Under the pieces are notes generated by a model that had not been told where the DNA came from, did no database searches, and saw only the letters and a list, made by a program, of their open reading frames with translations. A stretch of DNA of 64,000 nt, from the NCBI GenBank assembly GCA_032164295.1, contig JAJHTX010000006.1, forward strand, positions 496,001 to 560,000. The letters run 5' to 3'. A program made the position numbers and the translations under genes. Shown in pieces: positions 1 through 11,512 of this stretch; position 1 is the first letter of the stretch, and each line of letters opens with the position of its first letter. The DNA is from Inonotus obliquus. Its lineage: Eukaryota; Basidiomycota; Agaricomycetes; Hymenochaetales; Hymenochaetaceae.

Positions 1-264
1 TCAGGTTCCGGTGTAAGATAGGCATGGACTTTGCTCCTAACATTCGTATAGTGTACACGGATAATGGATACCTACTGTATACCTAGCTTAACGCTTGGAC
101 GATCAACGATTGTATTTACTATATGTAACATATACTACTTATCCATACTCAAACGCTCAATTGCACGCTTGCATATACAGTTTTCATGTAAGAAACCAAG
201 CACAAGTATATGGTACCGTCTACAAGGACAAGTATTTAAGTAAAGCGGAACAGGTAAGTAATCA
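1..264. other. Downstream flank of DBP10, no gene seen
   Basis: This stretch lies 3' of the DBP10 stop codon, at the edge of the window. Short open frames here are antisense to or outside the helicase and show no recognisable domain. It is probably 3' UTR and intergenic sequence. I see no RNA gene or repeat. Confidence 0.5.
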
Positions 265-3200
265 CTATCGTTTCCACTTTGTTTTGCCCTTCTTCGACGG
301 ACGAGCGTTCTTCGCCTTTTTCCTCTCCGCAATCTCCCTCGATTTACGAATTTGTTCAGCAGATTTGAGCTCGGACTTGACACGTCCGATTGGTTTACCG
401 GCATATCGACTTTTCCCTTTCTTCCCATCTCCGCTTTTCGTTCTAGTAGTGTTCTTCTCATTGACTTCCTTGTCTTCCCCGACACCGTTACGACTTCCCT
501 GCGTCTTCTTGGTTATTACCCGGACCTTCCTCTCGTAATCCTTAGCGAGTTTATCCAAAGGTTTCGCACTCGTGACTTTATTGTGCCTGAACCGCTTCCC
601 GCTCCCATTCCTCCGCAACTTCCCACTTTCAACCTCCCTCTCCCCGACTCTCGGAACACTAACCCTCATCTTCTTCTTCCATTCCTCGAACCTTCCGCTC
701 CTATAAGTAGCAGGTAACCTAGTCCCACTCTCCGTCTTGACAATCTTAACGTTATCCGCGCCTTCTCCTGTTCCTTTAACGAATCGTTTGCGCTTTCGAT
801 CCCATTTGAGCTGGGAGTTTCGGCGGGCGGGTGTTTGGAGGAGGGAATCATCTGTTAGGTCGAGAGTGAGATGGGAGGCTTGTTCGGTGAAGGATTGACC
901 ATCTTTTAGGGAGTAGCTGTAAGGAAGAGAGGTGTTGGTGTTTATCTGGGTGAATTAGAATTGGGTTTGGGGCGAGAGGATACGCACCCTTTTTCTGTCA
1001 GAGCGTCTTTTTGGATGTAAGGCATGAAGAACTCTTCGTCTCGGTGTCTACCATGCTTTGCCCCGGTAGCAAATGCAGCCTGAAGTACATCGTTAGCATG
1101 GAGACTCGGCTTGATTAAAGACGAAACGCAACACAGCTTACCTCAATCTCATCTTCATCTGCCATCTCTACTTCCCTAACAGATGGTCTCGCATTTTGCG
1201 CTTCCTCAATCTCCTCCTGGATGATGCTGGTCGTATGAACAACTCTTTCACGAGCTTTTTCCAACGCCTTTCTGCGATCTTTCATAAGGGCAGAAGCACT
1301 ACCGTTCGCTTTTCCTCTGTTCCCGATCTCGAATACTGTCTCGGCTGGTGAGAATGAGTTGACAGCTTTGAGAAGCGATCGTCGTGTTTCTTCATCTTTC
1401 TCTCCCTTTTCTTTCTCGTTGTCCTCATCCTTGTGGGGATTGGAACCATCTATCATGCGTCGGGCAAGGCGAAAGACAGGATGAATATTCGTCTCTCCCG
1501 TCGTAGTCGAAAACCCCCATAGTCCAGACCGCGTCATCTCCTTTGCACGTTTGTAGCTCGCCTGGCTAGCTTTCGCCTGACTCCGCTCGTACATCCTCTG
1601 TCCTCTCCTCATCACCTCTCGCATGCTAGACAGCGACCCATTCTCACCATCCAAACCACGCATATACTCCATCTCATCGTCAATTGTTGAACGCGAGAAC
1701 GCTCCGAGGACAAGCGAGTCGACATATGCGCTTTCGCCTATTGAGTTGTCGACTGTACTGCGTAATGGACGTCCAAGGAAGAGCTGCAAGTCGAGTAAAT
1801 GAGGAAGCTCCGTCGTATTGACAAACGACCACGCCCATCCTGTTCGTCCCGCCCTCGCAGTCCTTCCAACACGATGTACGAACACCCTCGCTCCGGCAGG
1901 AAAATCAAAGTTCACTACATTCTCTAAGACGGGGATATCTATCCCTCTCGCTGCTACATCCGTTACAACGAGGATATTCGTCTTCCCTTGTCGGAACTTG
2001 TCCATTTGTTCTGTACGTGCTGCTTGATCGAGTTGTCCGTAGATAAAAGAGACAGAGTATCCTGCTGTTGTGAGGAGTGTGCTGATGTACTCGACGTGGT
2101 GTTTTGTTGCGACGAAGATGAGCGTTTGGTGCGGTGCGGCGTGGTGAGAGTCTTTGCCCTTTCCTTTCCCTTTGTTCTTAGTTTTCGAATTTTCATTGTC
2201 CCTTTCCGATTCCGGAGAACCGAGTGGTACGCGGATAACATTTCGAAGCAAGACGAGAAGACACGCCTCCTTCTCCGCCTGTTTGACAGAAAAGAAAGCC
2301 ATGCGGAGATCACTACTGATCTTACTTTCTGCATCCAATCGAACGAGTTTCGGATCTTGTAAGCCAGCCTTTGCAAACTCCACCAACGATTTTGGTAGAG
2401 TCGCAGAGAATAGGACAGTTTGACGGTTAGATGGTAGTCGATTCAAAATTTCTGTCAAGGCGGTTGAGAAACCCATTTCGAAGAGCCTATCAGCCTCGTC
2501 GAAAACGACGTATTGAACTGAGCGCAAGTCGAGGTTCATTTCGACTACGAGATGTAGAAGTCGGCCTGGAGTGGCGATTATACTAAATAATTCAGATAGT
2601 CAATAATAACAATAAAAGAAGTAAAGTGACACTGACACGTCCGGATTGCTTGTAATCATCTCAAACTGCTCGTCCATACTCTCCCCTCCAACAATCACAC
2701 CCCATCTCAAACTTCGTCCCTTCTGACTCGTAACTCCTCCATGGACCACTTCATCATCGTCGTTATCCCCCACATGTCCTCCTCCCTCCTTCCTATTCCA
2801 CCCTCTCACAAGCTCCTTCCCAACCTTCAACACCTGAACCGCCAACTCTCTCGCTGGTACCAAAACCAGCGCACGGACTCCAAACGTCGTTGAGTGTCTC
2901 CCACCACCACCCAGGCGCTGGATGAGCGGAATCATATACGCTAAGGTTTTACCGGAACCTGTACGTGCCATACCGACGAGGTCTCTTGGAGGGTCGGAAA
3001 GGAGAGATGGTATGCTGAGACGTTGGATTGGTGTCGGGATTTTGTAGCCTCGGAGGGTTAGGGAGCGTAAGATAGATGTATGGAGCCCTATGGATGAACA
3101 TTGGATTAATTACAAGATCGAATACGAATAGTTAATTGAGAGATCAGTGAACGTACCCATACTCTGAAAACTGCCTCCACCAACTTCACCCTTGGTAATC

Positions 3201-3466
3201 TTCGTCTTCCCTTTCGTCTGCTTCAGCAGTTTCGTCCCTTCCTTCTTGTCCCTCTTCGCGACTGAATCCTTGATGAGAGCTTCCAGTTCTTCATAGTCAT
3301 CCTCTTCATCCAGTGTAATGCTTTTGTCGTGTAATTTCGAGCTGCGTCCTCCAGCTAAAGCAGCTATGATGTCCACATCACCGTCGGAAAGTTCGGGATA
3401 GCTTGATTCAGCTGTGACATCAGACTCAGAGCCTTCTGAAGTGTATTTTCGTTTTTGTAAGACCAT
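265..3466 (-). CDS. DBP10: ATP-dependent RNA helicase DBP10 (DDX54 family)
   Basis: This is a DEAD-box helicase of the Dbp10/DDX54 type, which in yeast acts in the nucleolus in 60S ribosomal subunit assembly. Five exons are read: 3466-3157, 3087-2637, 2582-1142, 1079-988 and 916-265, giving 981 aa. Visible motifs in order are an acidic N-terminus, a Q motif (GYKIPTPIQ), motif I ARTGSGKT, PARELA, TPGRL, DEAD (FDEADRLFEMGF), SAT, TDVAARGID and HRVGRTARAGRTG. After the helicase core come a DBP10CT-like segment and a very basic Lys/Arg tail ending KWKR, typical of the family. The second helicase domain carries an inserted Lys/Gly-rich low-complexity run. The start is the first ATG (MVLQKRKY) of the acidic exon. 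Family assignment rests on the core motifs plus the C-terminal layout. Splice sites are by eye. Confidence 0.93.
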
Positions 3467-3906
3467 GAGACGATAAGTTCACGCACCTTATACCGAGACT
3501 GATGTTTGTAGAATTTTTGAAGAAACGATCACGTGCATCAGGACAAAATTATAAACTGGCAAAGATGATAATATAACGCCAGCATGGATGGACAGCAGAA
3601 GGATAGGTCAGATTGAAAGAAAAAAAGAAATGCTACACAAAGCAGACCGGAAAGCCAGCGATCCTAACATGACTATTATATCTTATGTTCCGCTACCCAC
3701 TACAATTACACGAACCCGAACCCAGGCAGCAAGAAGAAGGATTGCATGCATATTAAGCCGTATGTCAGAACGATTTGTAGGCGCCCGAAGCAAGTCTTCA
3801 TAAAAAGGGAGTGTGGTATTGTTCAGCACGTTTCCTCCGCGAGTAAACATAGGCAGACGCACGTTTTATCTTCCCAACCCTACTTTGCAACCCCGAGGCA
3901 TTCCCT
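3467..3906. promoter_or_regulatory. Intergenic, probable DBP10 promoter region
   Basis: These 440 bases lie upstream of DBP10 and downstream of the next minus-strand gene. The only open frames are short and without recognisable domains. I infer promoter and 3' UTR content from position only; no specific element is claimed. Confidence 0.35.
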
Positions 3907-4890
3907 TCATTCATCCTTTCCTTCCCCCGAAATTTCGGACTTTGGCAGTTCATCAACCTCTTCCAAAGTTCCCACAGGCTGAATCCTAGCTTGCTTCAGC
4001 CAGCGGCGAATTCTTGGAGGAGCGGGCGCAGCTGGACTGCGACTCCAGACCGGACTCGTCTCCCTGATGTCGGAGGACCGCGACCGCGAAGCAGAGAAGA
4101 AATCGAACTCTGCAAGGCTGAGCGTTGGTAAGTCTTCAAGCCTTAACTTCTCTAGCGGTGCAGTCAGTGGTACTGGCGGCGGTCGAGCGGGTCGCTTCGT
4201 CAGCTCTTGCTGCGGTGACTGAGAAGGCACCGATAATAACGTAGGTGAAGTCGACGTGTTAGCGGTAGCAGTAGAAGATGATGACCCATTTTGGTATTCC
4301 TGTTGTAGCATCTTGAGCTCCTTTAGCAGTTCGGAGTAGTCAGCAGCAATCAACGGCACCGATACCGGCATTCCCAAATTCTCAATCTCAGAAACGAGTG
4401 CGCCTATCACATCCGAGCGCAAACTTCGAGTGTATGACGTCCGGAACGTCCCGCGCGGTGGTGGAACGTATTTCTCTGGCTTCGGGTGAGGCGCGACTGT
4501 CAGTACAGTTGTAGTCCGCCTGCGATTTGTTTCGTTTCCTATCGTGTTAGCTTTGGTATTCGAGGCCTTGGATGAAGTAGTCGATTTCGCTTTTGACTTG
4601 TGCTTGCCCTTGGAACTAGTGGCTTTCGATAGGGATTTTGTACTAGAACAGGAACAGGACGACATCGTGCGTGTCGTTGACCTGGACGATGTCGAAGCAC
4701 TTCTCCCCATGCTGCCTCTAGACCGAGGGCGCCTCTTGAAGGCCGACTCTGCACTTCCATTTACGATTTCAAGGGGATTATTGCTGCCGCTATCTGCAAA
4801 CAACTTGGACGCCGAGTCTGTCATCGCAACGAGGTCAGAGCCAAGTGCGGTCAAGGCTGCGATGGCGATGGCATGAGGATTAGACTGCAT
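3907..4890 (-). CDS. Hypothetical Ser/Thr/Lys-rich protein
   Basis: An uninterrupted 327-aa frame starts at an ATG (MQSNPHAIAIAALTALG) and ends in TGA at 3907. The N-terminal 30 residues are mildly hydrophobic and helical. Residues ~50-130 are a Ser/Arg/Lys-rich, probably disordered stretch. Around residues 145-200 a more ordered segment contains PPPRGTFRTSYTRSLRSD followed by a leucine-rich helix (YSELLKELKMLQQEY). The C-terminal third is Pro/Ser-rich. I do not recognise the family. It lies on the same strand as DBP10 and the ataxin-3 gene with clear spacers on both sides. The open frame of about 1 kb and typical codon use make it likely to be real, but the function is unknown. Confidence 0.7.
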   Translation of the reverse strand: MQSNPHAIAIAALTALGSDLVAMTDSASKLFADSGSNNPLEIVNGSAESAFKRRPRSRGSMGRSASTSSRSTTRTMSSCSCSSTKSLSKATSSKGKHKSKAKSTTSSKASNTKANTIGNETNRRRTTTVLTVAPHPKPEKYVPPPRGTFRTSYTRSLRSDVIGALVSEIENLGMPVSVPLIAADYSELLKELKMLQQEYQNGSSSSTATANTSTSPTLLSVPSQSPQQELTKRPARPPPVPLTAPLEKLRLEDLPTLSLAEFDFFSASRSRSSDIRETSPVWSRSPAAPAPPRIRRWLKQARIQPVGTLEEVDELPKSEISGEGKDE

Positions 4891-5270
4891 CCTAGCGGAA
4901 GAAAAGACGGTTGGAAAGATACCCTCCGGGAATACTCTGCTGTTTTCTCAAAGATTAAAATGAGTTTACAGAGCTGCGAAGGGCAGTCATGAGAGGAATG
5001 GTTAAGGGCACGAATCGGCGACGCACTCGTTTATATTTATATCTCGGGATATCCATTGCCGATCATATTACCGTAACAGTAAGATTGTCCATACTTTACG
5101 TAACGTGTACTGATATAACTCTGCACGATTCACCTCGGCAAGTATACCATATCGTCGAACGTAAGCAAGGCTGTAAGGAATTATTCCGTGCACTCATTGA
5201 ACACACCATACCTCGAATCTTCCAAGTAACTTTTACAGTATCATTACATCAATGAGAGTTGTTACAGAAT
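4891..5270. other. Intergenic spacer
   Basis: About 380 bases lie between the 3' end of the ataxin-3-like gene and the start of the hypothetical gene, both on the minus strand. They should hold the promoter of the hypothetical gene and the 3' UTR of the other. No repeat or RNA gene was seen. Confidence 0.35.
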
Positions 5271-7313
5271 TTAATTCGAACCCGAGCCAGAACCGGATTC
5301 ATCTCCAGTACCAGTACCAGGGCCAGCACCAAACCTTGCAAGCCTCCTCCTTCTCATCTCTTCCACATCGACCTGGGCAGGTGGAGGAGGTGGGGAAGAC
5401 GCTCTTTCTTCCTCTTCCTCTTCCCCTTGGGTCACTTCTGCATGTTTTGGTTCCTCAGGTTTTAGGAATGACGACGTGACCCCTGGTCTAGAGCTGGACG
5501 GGTTTGCGGGGGCAGCAATCACGGGAGGGACGGTAGTAGCAGGCGCAGGAGCGGATCGCGATGGTAGAGGAGAGGGTGGATGCACAAAACCCTCTGGCAT
5601 CGTCTGTAACGACGCGCGAAGCGCCTCTTGCAACGCCTCGTCTTCATCATCGTACACTCTGTGGACTTCTCCAGCATCCATCCTTACGCCACTACTAGTG
5701 ACATTTTCATCACCACTAGCAGGATTAAGATTAACGGCGTTACTAGAGGAAGGTCGAGCTCGCACACGTCGACGTGCTGAAGCTGAAGTAGGAACATTTT
5801 CTTTATCCACGTCGTCTGGAAGCCAATCTTCGTCGTCGTCGGCATCGTCGGCGTCTTCTCTTATTCTTGTCCCCGTGCCTGTTGTCGCATCGTGATCAGC
5901 CATACTAGCAGCAATAGCGCGCTCTAATTCATCTTGCGCTCTTGACCTCCCTCCGGTCTGCGCGCCTTGTTGGTGGGGCAACCGACCAGCCGCTTCCTCC
6001 TCGTATGTCTCTCTTAGAGCTTCCTCTTGCATACGCCTCATGCGCTCGAGCATCAGTCGGTTCCGTTCCATACTCGCTGCAACCGGATCCAACCCCACCT
6101 CCCCGTGGGATGGTGTCTGCGCTGATGATGATGTTCGAGTAGACGTTCTTGGCAGTTCGACTATGTCCATATCGTCATCATCGTCATCGGGAGGTGCAGG
6201 CGCCTGACGAAGAGCCGGAGCAGGTACAGGTGCCCGAGGCACATACGCGTGCTGTCCAAATGACTGATCTTCACCTGTAAGAGAGGCAGCAAGAGCCGCC
6301 TGTAGCTCCACATCCTCGTTGTTGATGTCGTAATCGTCTTCATCGGGAATCACAACTTCCCCTGTACCTTCCGTGTTCGGAAACGACCCGGGCATTGAGG
6401 TTGATGAAGACGAGAACGAATGTCCTGGTGCGGCGTCTGGTGCGTTGCGTGTTAGTCCTGCTAGATCAGCTTCTGTCCGTGGCAGAGCAAGTGGCTTTGA
6501 AGGATCGGCTTGAACAACTGCAAAAACAGAGTAACCTGGCGCATACATGAGCCGAAAGTTCAAAATCCAGATGAAAATACTGTGTTTACGAACCTTCCTC
6601 TTCAGATTGTTGAAGAAACATTCCGAGGTATGTTCGGCTCACCCACTTCGGGGCCGGGTATTGGCTATTCAGATTGAACCAGTGTCCCTCACCCGAGTCT
6701 GACTCAATGCTGGTGCGCGCTGGCCCGAAGCGCCTCAACGTAAACCAGTGCTGCTCGAGGTTGAGCACGAATGCCAGCACTTTGCTACTTGACGTGTGAG
6801 CATGATCGAGGCATACTATTGGTAAGACTCACTGAGGCGAGTCTTGATATGGGCGCATTTGCTCACTCCGCCATCGTACCAAACTACGGGTCATGTTTTA
6901 GTTACAAGGCGATAGTAGAAACTTAGGTGGCTCACTGTAATCCCCAAACGTCAAGAGCTTTATCCATGACTTGTACAGAGAAGAATCCTGTATCATCCAT
7001 GTTATGGCTCCCTGATCTTTGCGATTCGTCGCGCTCGAATGTATCGTGCTCCAGATCATCAAAGGAGTGAGCGATTGCTGCAAGATCGGGCGCCGTGAAC
7101 TGCAAGGATAACGTTATTCTGTATCCACGGGTATATGCTAGTTACTCTGCATACATAGCTCCCCTCTAGTGTTCTGCATGTCAGACCGAGAAAGGACGGT
7201 CAAGCAGATTACGTACGGAGTAGAGAGTTGAGAGCATGTTGAGCACAGAGCATTGAGCCCTCTTGTTGACGCTCATGATAAATCATTGCAGTTAAAGCTT
7301 CTAAACCAGCCAT
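5271..7313 (-). CDS. Ataxin-3-like Josephin-domain deubiquitinase
   Basis: A Josephin cysteine protease with a ubiquitin-binding tail, homologous to ataxin-3 (MJD family), which trims ubiquitin chains. Six exons give 592 aa: 7313-7217, 7165-7155 (11 nt), 7099-6936, 6883-6833, 6784-6594 and 6535-5271. The N-terminus reads YHERQQEGSMLCAQHALNSL, containing the catalytic Cys. The family's LLQG-Y-F segment is only restored by the 11-nt exon. The catalytic His lies in LEQHWFTLRRFGP, followed by WFNLNS with the Asn. The C-terminal half has three ubiquitin-interaction-like helices: DVELQAALAASL, ELERAIAASM and EALQEALRASL. No polyglutamine tract is present. The start is the ATG just upstream of the YHERQQEGS block, matching the short family N-terminus. 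It shares a ~200-bp divergent promoter with ATG27. Confidence 0.9.
7155..7165 (-). other. 11-nt microexon of the ataxin-3-like gene
   Basis: The bases between an AG at 7167-7166 and a GTATGC donor at 7154 supply the missing Q-G-S-Y codons. They join phase-1 exon 1 (…CTC C) to phase-0 exon 3 (TTC ACG). The result matches the conserved LLQGxYF of Josephin domains. Skipping it shifts the frame. Confidence 0.8.
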
Positions 7314-7515
7314 TCTTATCTATGTGAATACCTCTATGTGTGTGCTGGGGGAGAGTGATGGTGGTGGAGGATGAAAGGTGACGCGTCGCGTATTTGTTTT
7401 GGAATTGCGCGTGCAGATCACACAAGTCACACACAACATAGCGCCAGCGCCGTCGCAGTACTTTGCGAGTCAGCAACGTAGCACTCATCCTCCATCTTCC
7501 TCTCGTCCATATCCA
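7314..7515. promoter_or_regulatory. Divergent promoter, ataxin-3-like gene / ATG27
   Basis: Only 202 bases separate the two head-to-head start codons. Both promoters must lie here or overlap the 5' UTRs. No specific element is assigned. Confidence 0.5.
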
Positions 7516-8706
7516 ATGCGAGCACCCCGAGATTCCTCGCGTCGACGCACACTCATCCCTTACACTTCGCTCCTATTCCTCCTCTCAACCTACCAACTGC
7601 AACTTTTTGCAAATGCTCAATCTCAATTACAAGACCCTTTCAATTGCCACGTCTCCTTTGACAATGGCACCTACTTTGATCTTACAAGTCTCAGTGGCGA
7701 GCATGTCGTTCGACAAGAACGCGAGACGACTCCTTCGACGATGATTGACGAAGTGAGGTTTGACTTGTGTAATGATTTACCGAGAAAGGATGGTGTTGCT
7801 CAGGAGGACCAGGTGCGTTCTTCGTTTTCATCACTCTCCAAAGGGTATTGGGATTTACGTGACAACGTATGTTTCTCTCGATTGCAACCGACGTTCGTAG
7901 TGTGAACAAGGCACGCGAGCATGCCTAACGATGACAAACCAGAAGAGCAGTCAAGAGGACCGTATAATCGAAGTCATACCTCTCGCAATCTCCTCAGCTC
8001 TCGCTCCAGAAACGATAATCCTCCCGTGTAAGTCTCACCTCTTCGCTTCTACACATCTTGCTCACTCACTTATCTCTCCCTTCTCTTCTATCTATCCAGC
8101 TCCGAACAAAGGTCTCAACCTAATCTTCCACGGCTCCGAATATCCCAAAACAAACCCACGTCCACAATCATTCAACCTCACACTCTACTGCGATACTAAA
8201 CTCTCCGAACCATCGTTCACGCAATATAATGGTGAACAGATGAGAGTAGAATGGCGTGCACCTGCCGGGTGTGCTGCTCAGGGGCAAGGGAATGAAGGTG
8301 AAGGTGGTAATAATGAGGGAGATGAAAAGAAAGAGAAGAAGGAAGAAGAAGTTGGGAGTGGGGTCGGATGGTTCTTTTTGTTGTACGTGATTCTTTCATC
8401 TTCTGGAACATATATAACTAACGGATATATTTTCATCTTATACAGACTCTTACTTGCGTTCATCGCCTATTTCGTACTGGGGGCATACTATAATTACACC
8501 ACCTATGGCGCAGCAGGCGCAGATCTCATCCCGTTCGTCACTTTTTCTATCCTGTAACAGTTCTGATTCGAATTCTAACTATAACATGCTTTGCTTGTAG
8601 ACATCGTGACTTCTGGCGAGAAGTGCCCTACGTCCTCCGAGATATCGCTTCACATCTTTGTTCAGCTATTCGTCCCTCACCAAGGAATGGTTACGTCGCC
8701 GTGTGA
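7516..8706 (+). CDS. ATG27: Autophagy-related protein 27 (ATG27), type I membrane protein
   Basis: A 299-aa protein from five exons: 7516-7812, 7901-8027, 8100-8382, 8446-8532 and 8601-8706. It has an N-terminal signal peptide (hydrophobic core SLLFLLSTYQLQLFANA). A luminal mannose-6-phosphate-receptor-like domain follows, with paired cysteines: PFNCHVSF, RFDLCN, CEQGTRACLT, LTLYC and APAGC. A single membrane segment (FVLGAYY region with LLLLAFIAYF) and a short cytosolic tail come last. In yeast Atg27 cycles between Golgi, endosome and vacuole and helps deliver Atg9 membranes. A Gly/Glu/Lys-rich linker precedes the membrane segment. An in-frame ATG lies 46 codons upstream, but this start places the signal peptide correctly. 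Confidence is high from the Cys pattern and topology. Confidence 0.87.
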
Positions 8707-9048
8707 TTCCGATTTTTCATGCCATTTGCATAGCATTTTTCACCTTTTAGCTTCTACTTCTTTTTGACTTGTCCACAGCTTACCATTCCGCATTCTTAGA
8801 CTCCTTACTTTTCTCTATCCCTGCTTTGCTTTATATCACCTTTTATTTTTTCACGTTACTTTTCTCACGTTGCTATCCCCTCGGTCTCGTTCTACCCACC
8901 TTTCAGGTTCTACTCATCTAAGATGCATTCCACATATGTACTCTACGCACTAATGGGAACGTTCATAATTCATTCTGACCAGTTCGGATACAGCACTACG
9001 GTCTGCTCTGACCTCGTCACAAATGGAAACCTCTACATACAAAGAAAA
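8707..9048. other. Convergent intergenic region
   Basis: These 342 bases separate the 3' ends of ATG27 and the dehydrogenase. They are T/C-rich on the plus strand, consistent with overlapping 3' UTRs. Nothing else was seen. Confidence 0.4.
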
Positions 9049-10244
9049 CTACAACCATTCCTTATTTCCTTTGTGCGAAAGAAAGGCACCAGTATCTTCG
9101 ATAGTAGCTCTGTCGATAATATCAAGTAAAGCTTCCACGGATTCCTCGGGTGTAATAGGACCAGCAAAATCTGGGTATGCCTTGCGGAAACCAGCGATCA
9201 TAGCTTCGAATTTCTTCACTTCCTTTTCGGTAGCTATTAATTCGTGTAAGAAGAGAAGAGGTAAAGATTGAAGTTTACGGATGGTCAGATTCTTTCGTTA
9301 CACATATCGCAACAATATAGAGATACTTACGTTCATTATCCCTCTCCTTCGTATTAACCAGCCCGGGACTCAAAGCCAAGAACACAATACCAGGACCCGC
9401 ATCCACGTCCCTATACTCTGCGGCGTATTTAGCCACAGCGAGGTTCAAAGCTGCTTTGGAGATACTGTATGGCAGTTGAACAGGGTTGTGTGTAGAGAGT
9501 ACGAATGTAGGGTCGGCGGCGCCCGAGGTTAAAGATATCACTTTCTTATGGAGTGTTGAAGAGGAAGATTGAGAGCGGAGTAGAGGGAGGAAGGCATTTG
9601 TTGTATGGATTGGGCCGATGACGTTGATGCGGAACTGGATAGCACGATCACTTAATTTCAGTTGTTAGTAGAAAAGAGTGACGTACGCTCTTGATCAAGT
9701 CCTCTTCCAAGAGGGTTTCCTTGCCTTCTGGGCTGGGAGGGAAACGAAACGTATCAGCGCCGGGCATTCTCTAGCTACACTGTCCACGACAGTAAAATGA
9801 AACGAAAGAATATGAATACTCACTATCCATCGAGAGTTAAATCATACCTCTCGTCATCAATCAACGCAGCATTGTTTATAAGTACGTCCAGACTCCCGCC
9901 TGTAATCTTGGCGACTTCTCGTGCTGCGACCTACGAGGAATCCGTCGTCAGCTCTTCGTCTTCGTTAAGAAATAAAATGAAGCGGACCTTCAAGGCATTA
10001 ACATCCGTGATGTCCGCCTCGAGGACGTGCACATTAGATCTTCCGAGAGCGAATAGCTTTCCAGAAGTCTTCTTATTCCGTACGAGAGCGAAAACCGTGT
10101 TGTCAGCCACTTGGCTCAACTGGTTGACGAACTCGAGCTTCATTGTAAAGACGAAGGAATCAGTATAAAGAAACACGGTAAGCCAGAAGTAAGCTGCATT
10201 ACCCCGAGTCCTCGAGAAGCTCCGGTAACGACGAATGATGGCAT
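9049..10244 (-). CDS. Short-chain dehydrogenase/reductase (SDR)
   Basis: A classical SDR of 277 aa encoded by six exons: 10244-10203, 10137-9988, 9930-9824, 9732-9687, 9634-9331 and 9233-9049. Visible motifs are the nucleotide-binding VVTGASRGLG near the N-terminus, a D-rich step (LEADITDV), LINNAAL, an active-site Ser region (VISLTSGAA) and the catalytic YSISK. After PGLVNT the last exon ends at a TAG. The short N-terminus before TGASRGLG resembles cytosolic C-factor-like or sniffer-like SDRs. The substrate cannot be told. The last intron is inferred from a GTAAGT donor and a pyrimidine-rich tract before TTAATAG, which is the only choice that keeps the frame. Confidence 0.85.
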
Positions 10245-11512
10245 TCCTTCGTGGAGGGATAGCAGATATACTAGCACTGTTATTGTCGAAGACACACTTG
10301 GCTTTGCCTTTTATACCACCCCATGACAAGTAAGAATTTACTCAGAAAACATTGCAACAGATGGCGAGCTTGCAATCCATCTATAGAGTACGAGTAAGGA
10401 CCAATCCTCTTATACGTAAGTGGTTGCTTGCTTGGGATGTCCTTCTTTTCATGGTCAATTCAGATTTTGAGTTATCGCTGAGTAATCTGGACCCTTTGCG
10501 AGTCGGACCTGCTCGAAATTTGTAAGAGCACGGATAAATCTTTGTAATGTAGTTATAGTGGGCTCAAAGTGAATAGTCGCATATCTTAACGGGAGGGGGA
10601 AAGTGATGATGGTTGGACTTTACCATCACAAAAAGCGGCGCGGTCTTGTTTTCAGTTGTTGACCTGACCAGATCAGGCAATGATTGACGTGCCATCTAGG
10701 GCAAGCCATGTGAATATAAGTTCTACAATTCTTTCACTTGCATATAATCTGGCTAGCAGAGTTGTAGTTCGAATACAAGGAGGGAAAAGACTTGTACAAT
10801 TCTTGGAATAGCTTGAATGAAGAATACATTTTTTTTGACAAGATTTCTGAGATAAGATGCAGCACTGCAAGTCCCCACTGACCGGCCCTAAGCTCAGGAT
10901 CGGTCACACAATACTTTCATTTTGATGGACTGTGTGTCAATCAGTGCCAAATGGAGTAATAATGTCTTACTTGACCGGCCCTAAGTTGAGCACGATCATG
11001 TGAAAGGGTTTAGGGCACAGGGCACAGACTTGGTCGCAATGCAACAAACACAACACCATGCTTTCTCCACCTTCCCTCATGTTCAAAACAACGTATAGCC
11101 AGCTACTGCCGAGGTTCCTTAGCTGGATGTGAGATTAATGTGACCTCGCTTTAGTCGTACACCATCATGGTGGACTTTAACACATTGCTCATTTTTGCAG
11201 GCTAAATCGCTGATTATAAACAGAGTGGGCTCAGTAAATCTTGTCGATATTGTCAACTTCATGCACTCCATTGTCGAACATGGTTCTGATGAACTGAAAA
11301 ACTTTCGTCTCGCCTCGCTCCTTGCTGTTGGAGCCACACTAGGTGTGTTTAGTATGTCAACTCCTTTCAAGTTTATGCAAAGAATCAAGCCAATAGGGAT
11401 CTGCTTCGTACCGTAAAGTACGGAAACAGACCGATGTATACAACATGCTGTATTGTACGCCCCATTCTCCATATCCAGTTCTCCAGATAAATCCATCTAC
11501 GACTGTATACAG
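10245..11512. other. Gene-poor interval with a short direct repeat
   Basis: No supported gene. A 14-bp direct repeat (TGACCGGCCCTAAG) occurs at 10879-10892 and 10972-10985. A 73-codon open frame at 11195-11416 (KSLIINRVGSVNLVDIVNF) has no family I can name. It lies just upstream of the myosin relic and could belong to the same decayed segment, but I cannot show that. Confidence 0.35.

Noticed and set aside
95..851. Several plus- and minus-strand frames over the first 850 bases
   Set aside because: Apart from the DBP10 basic tail on the minus strand, all are shadows of that Lys/Arg-rich region.
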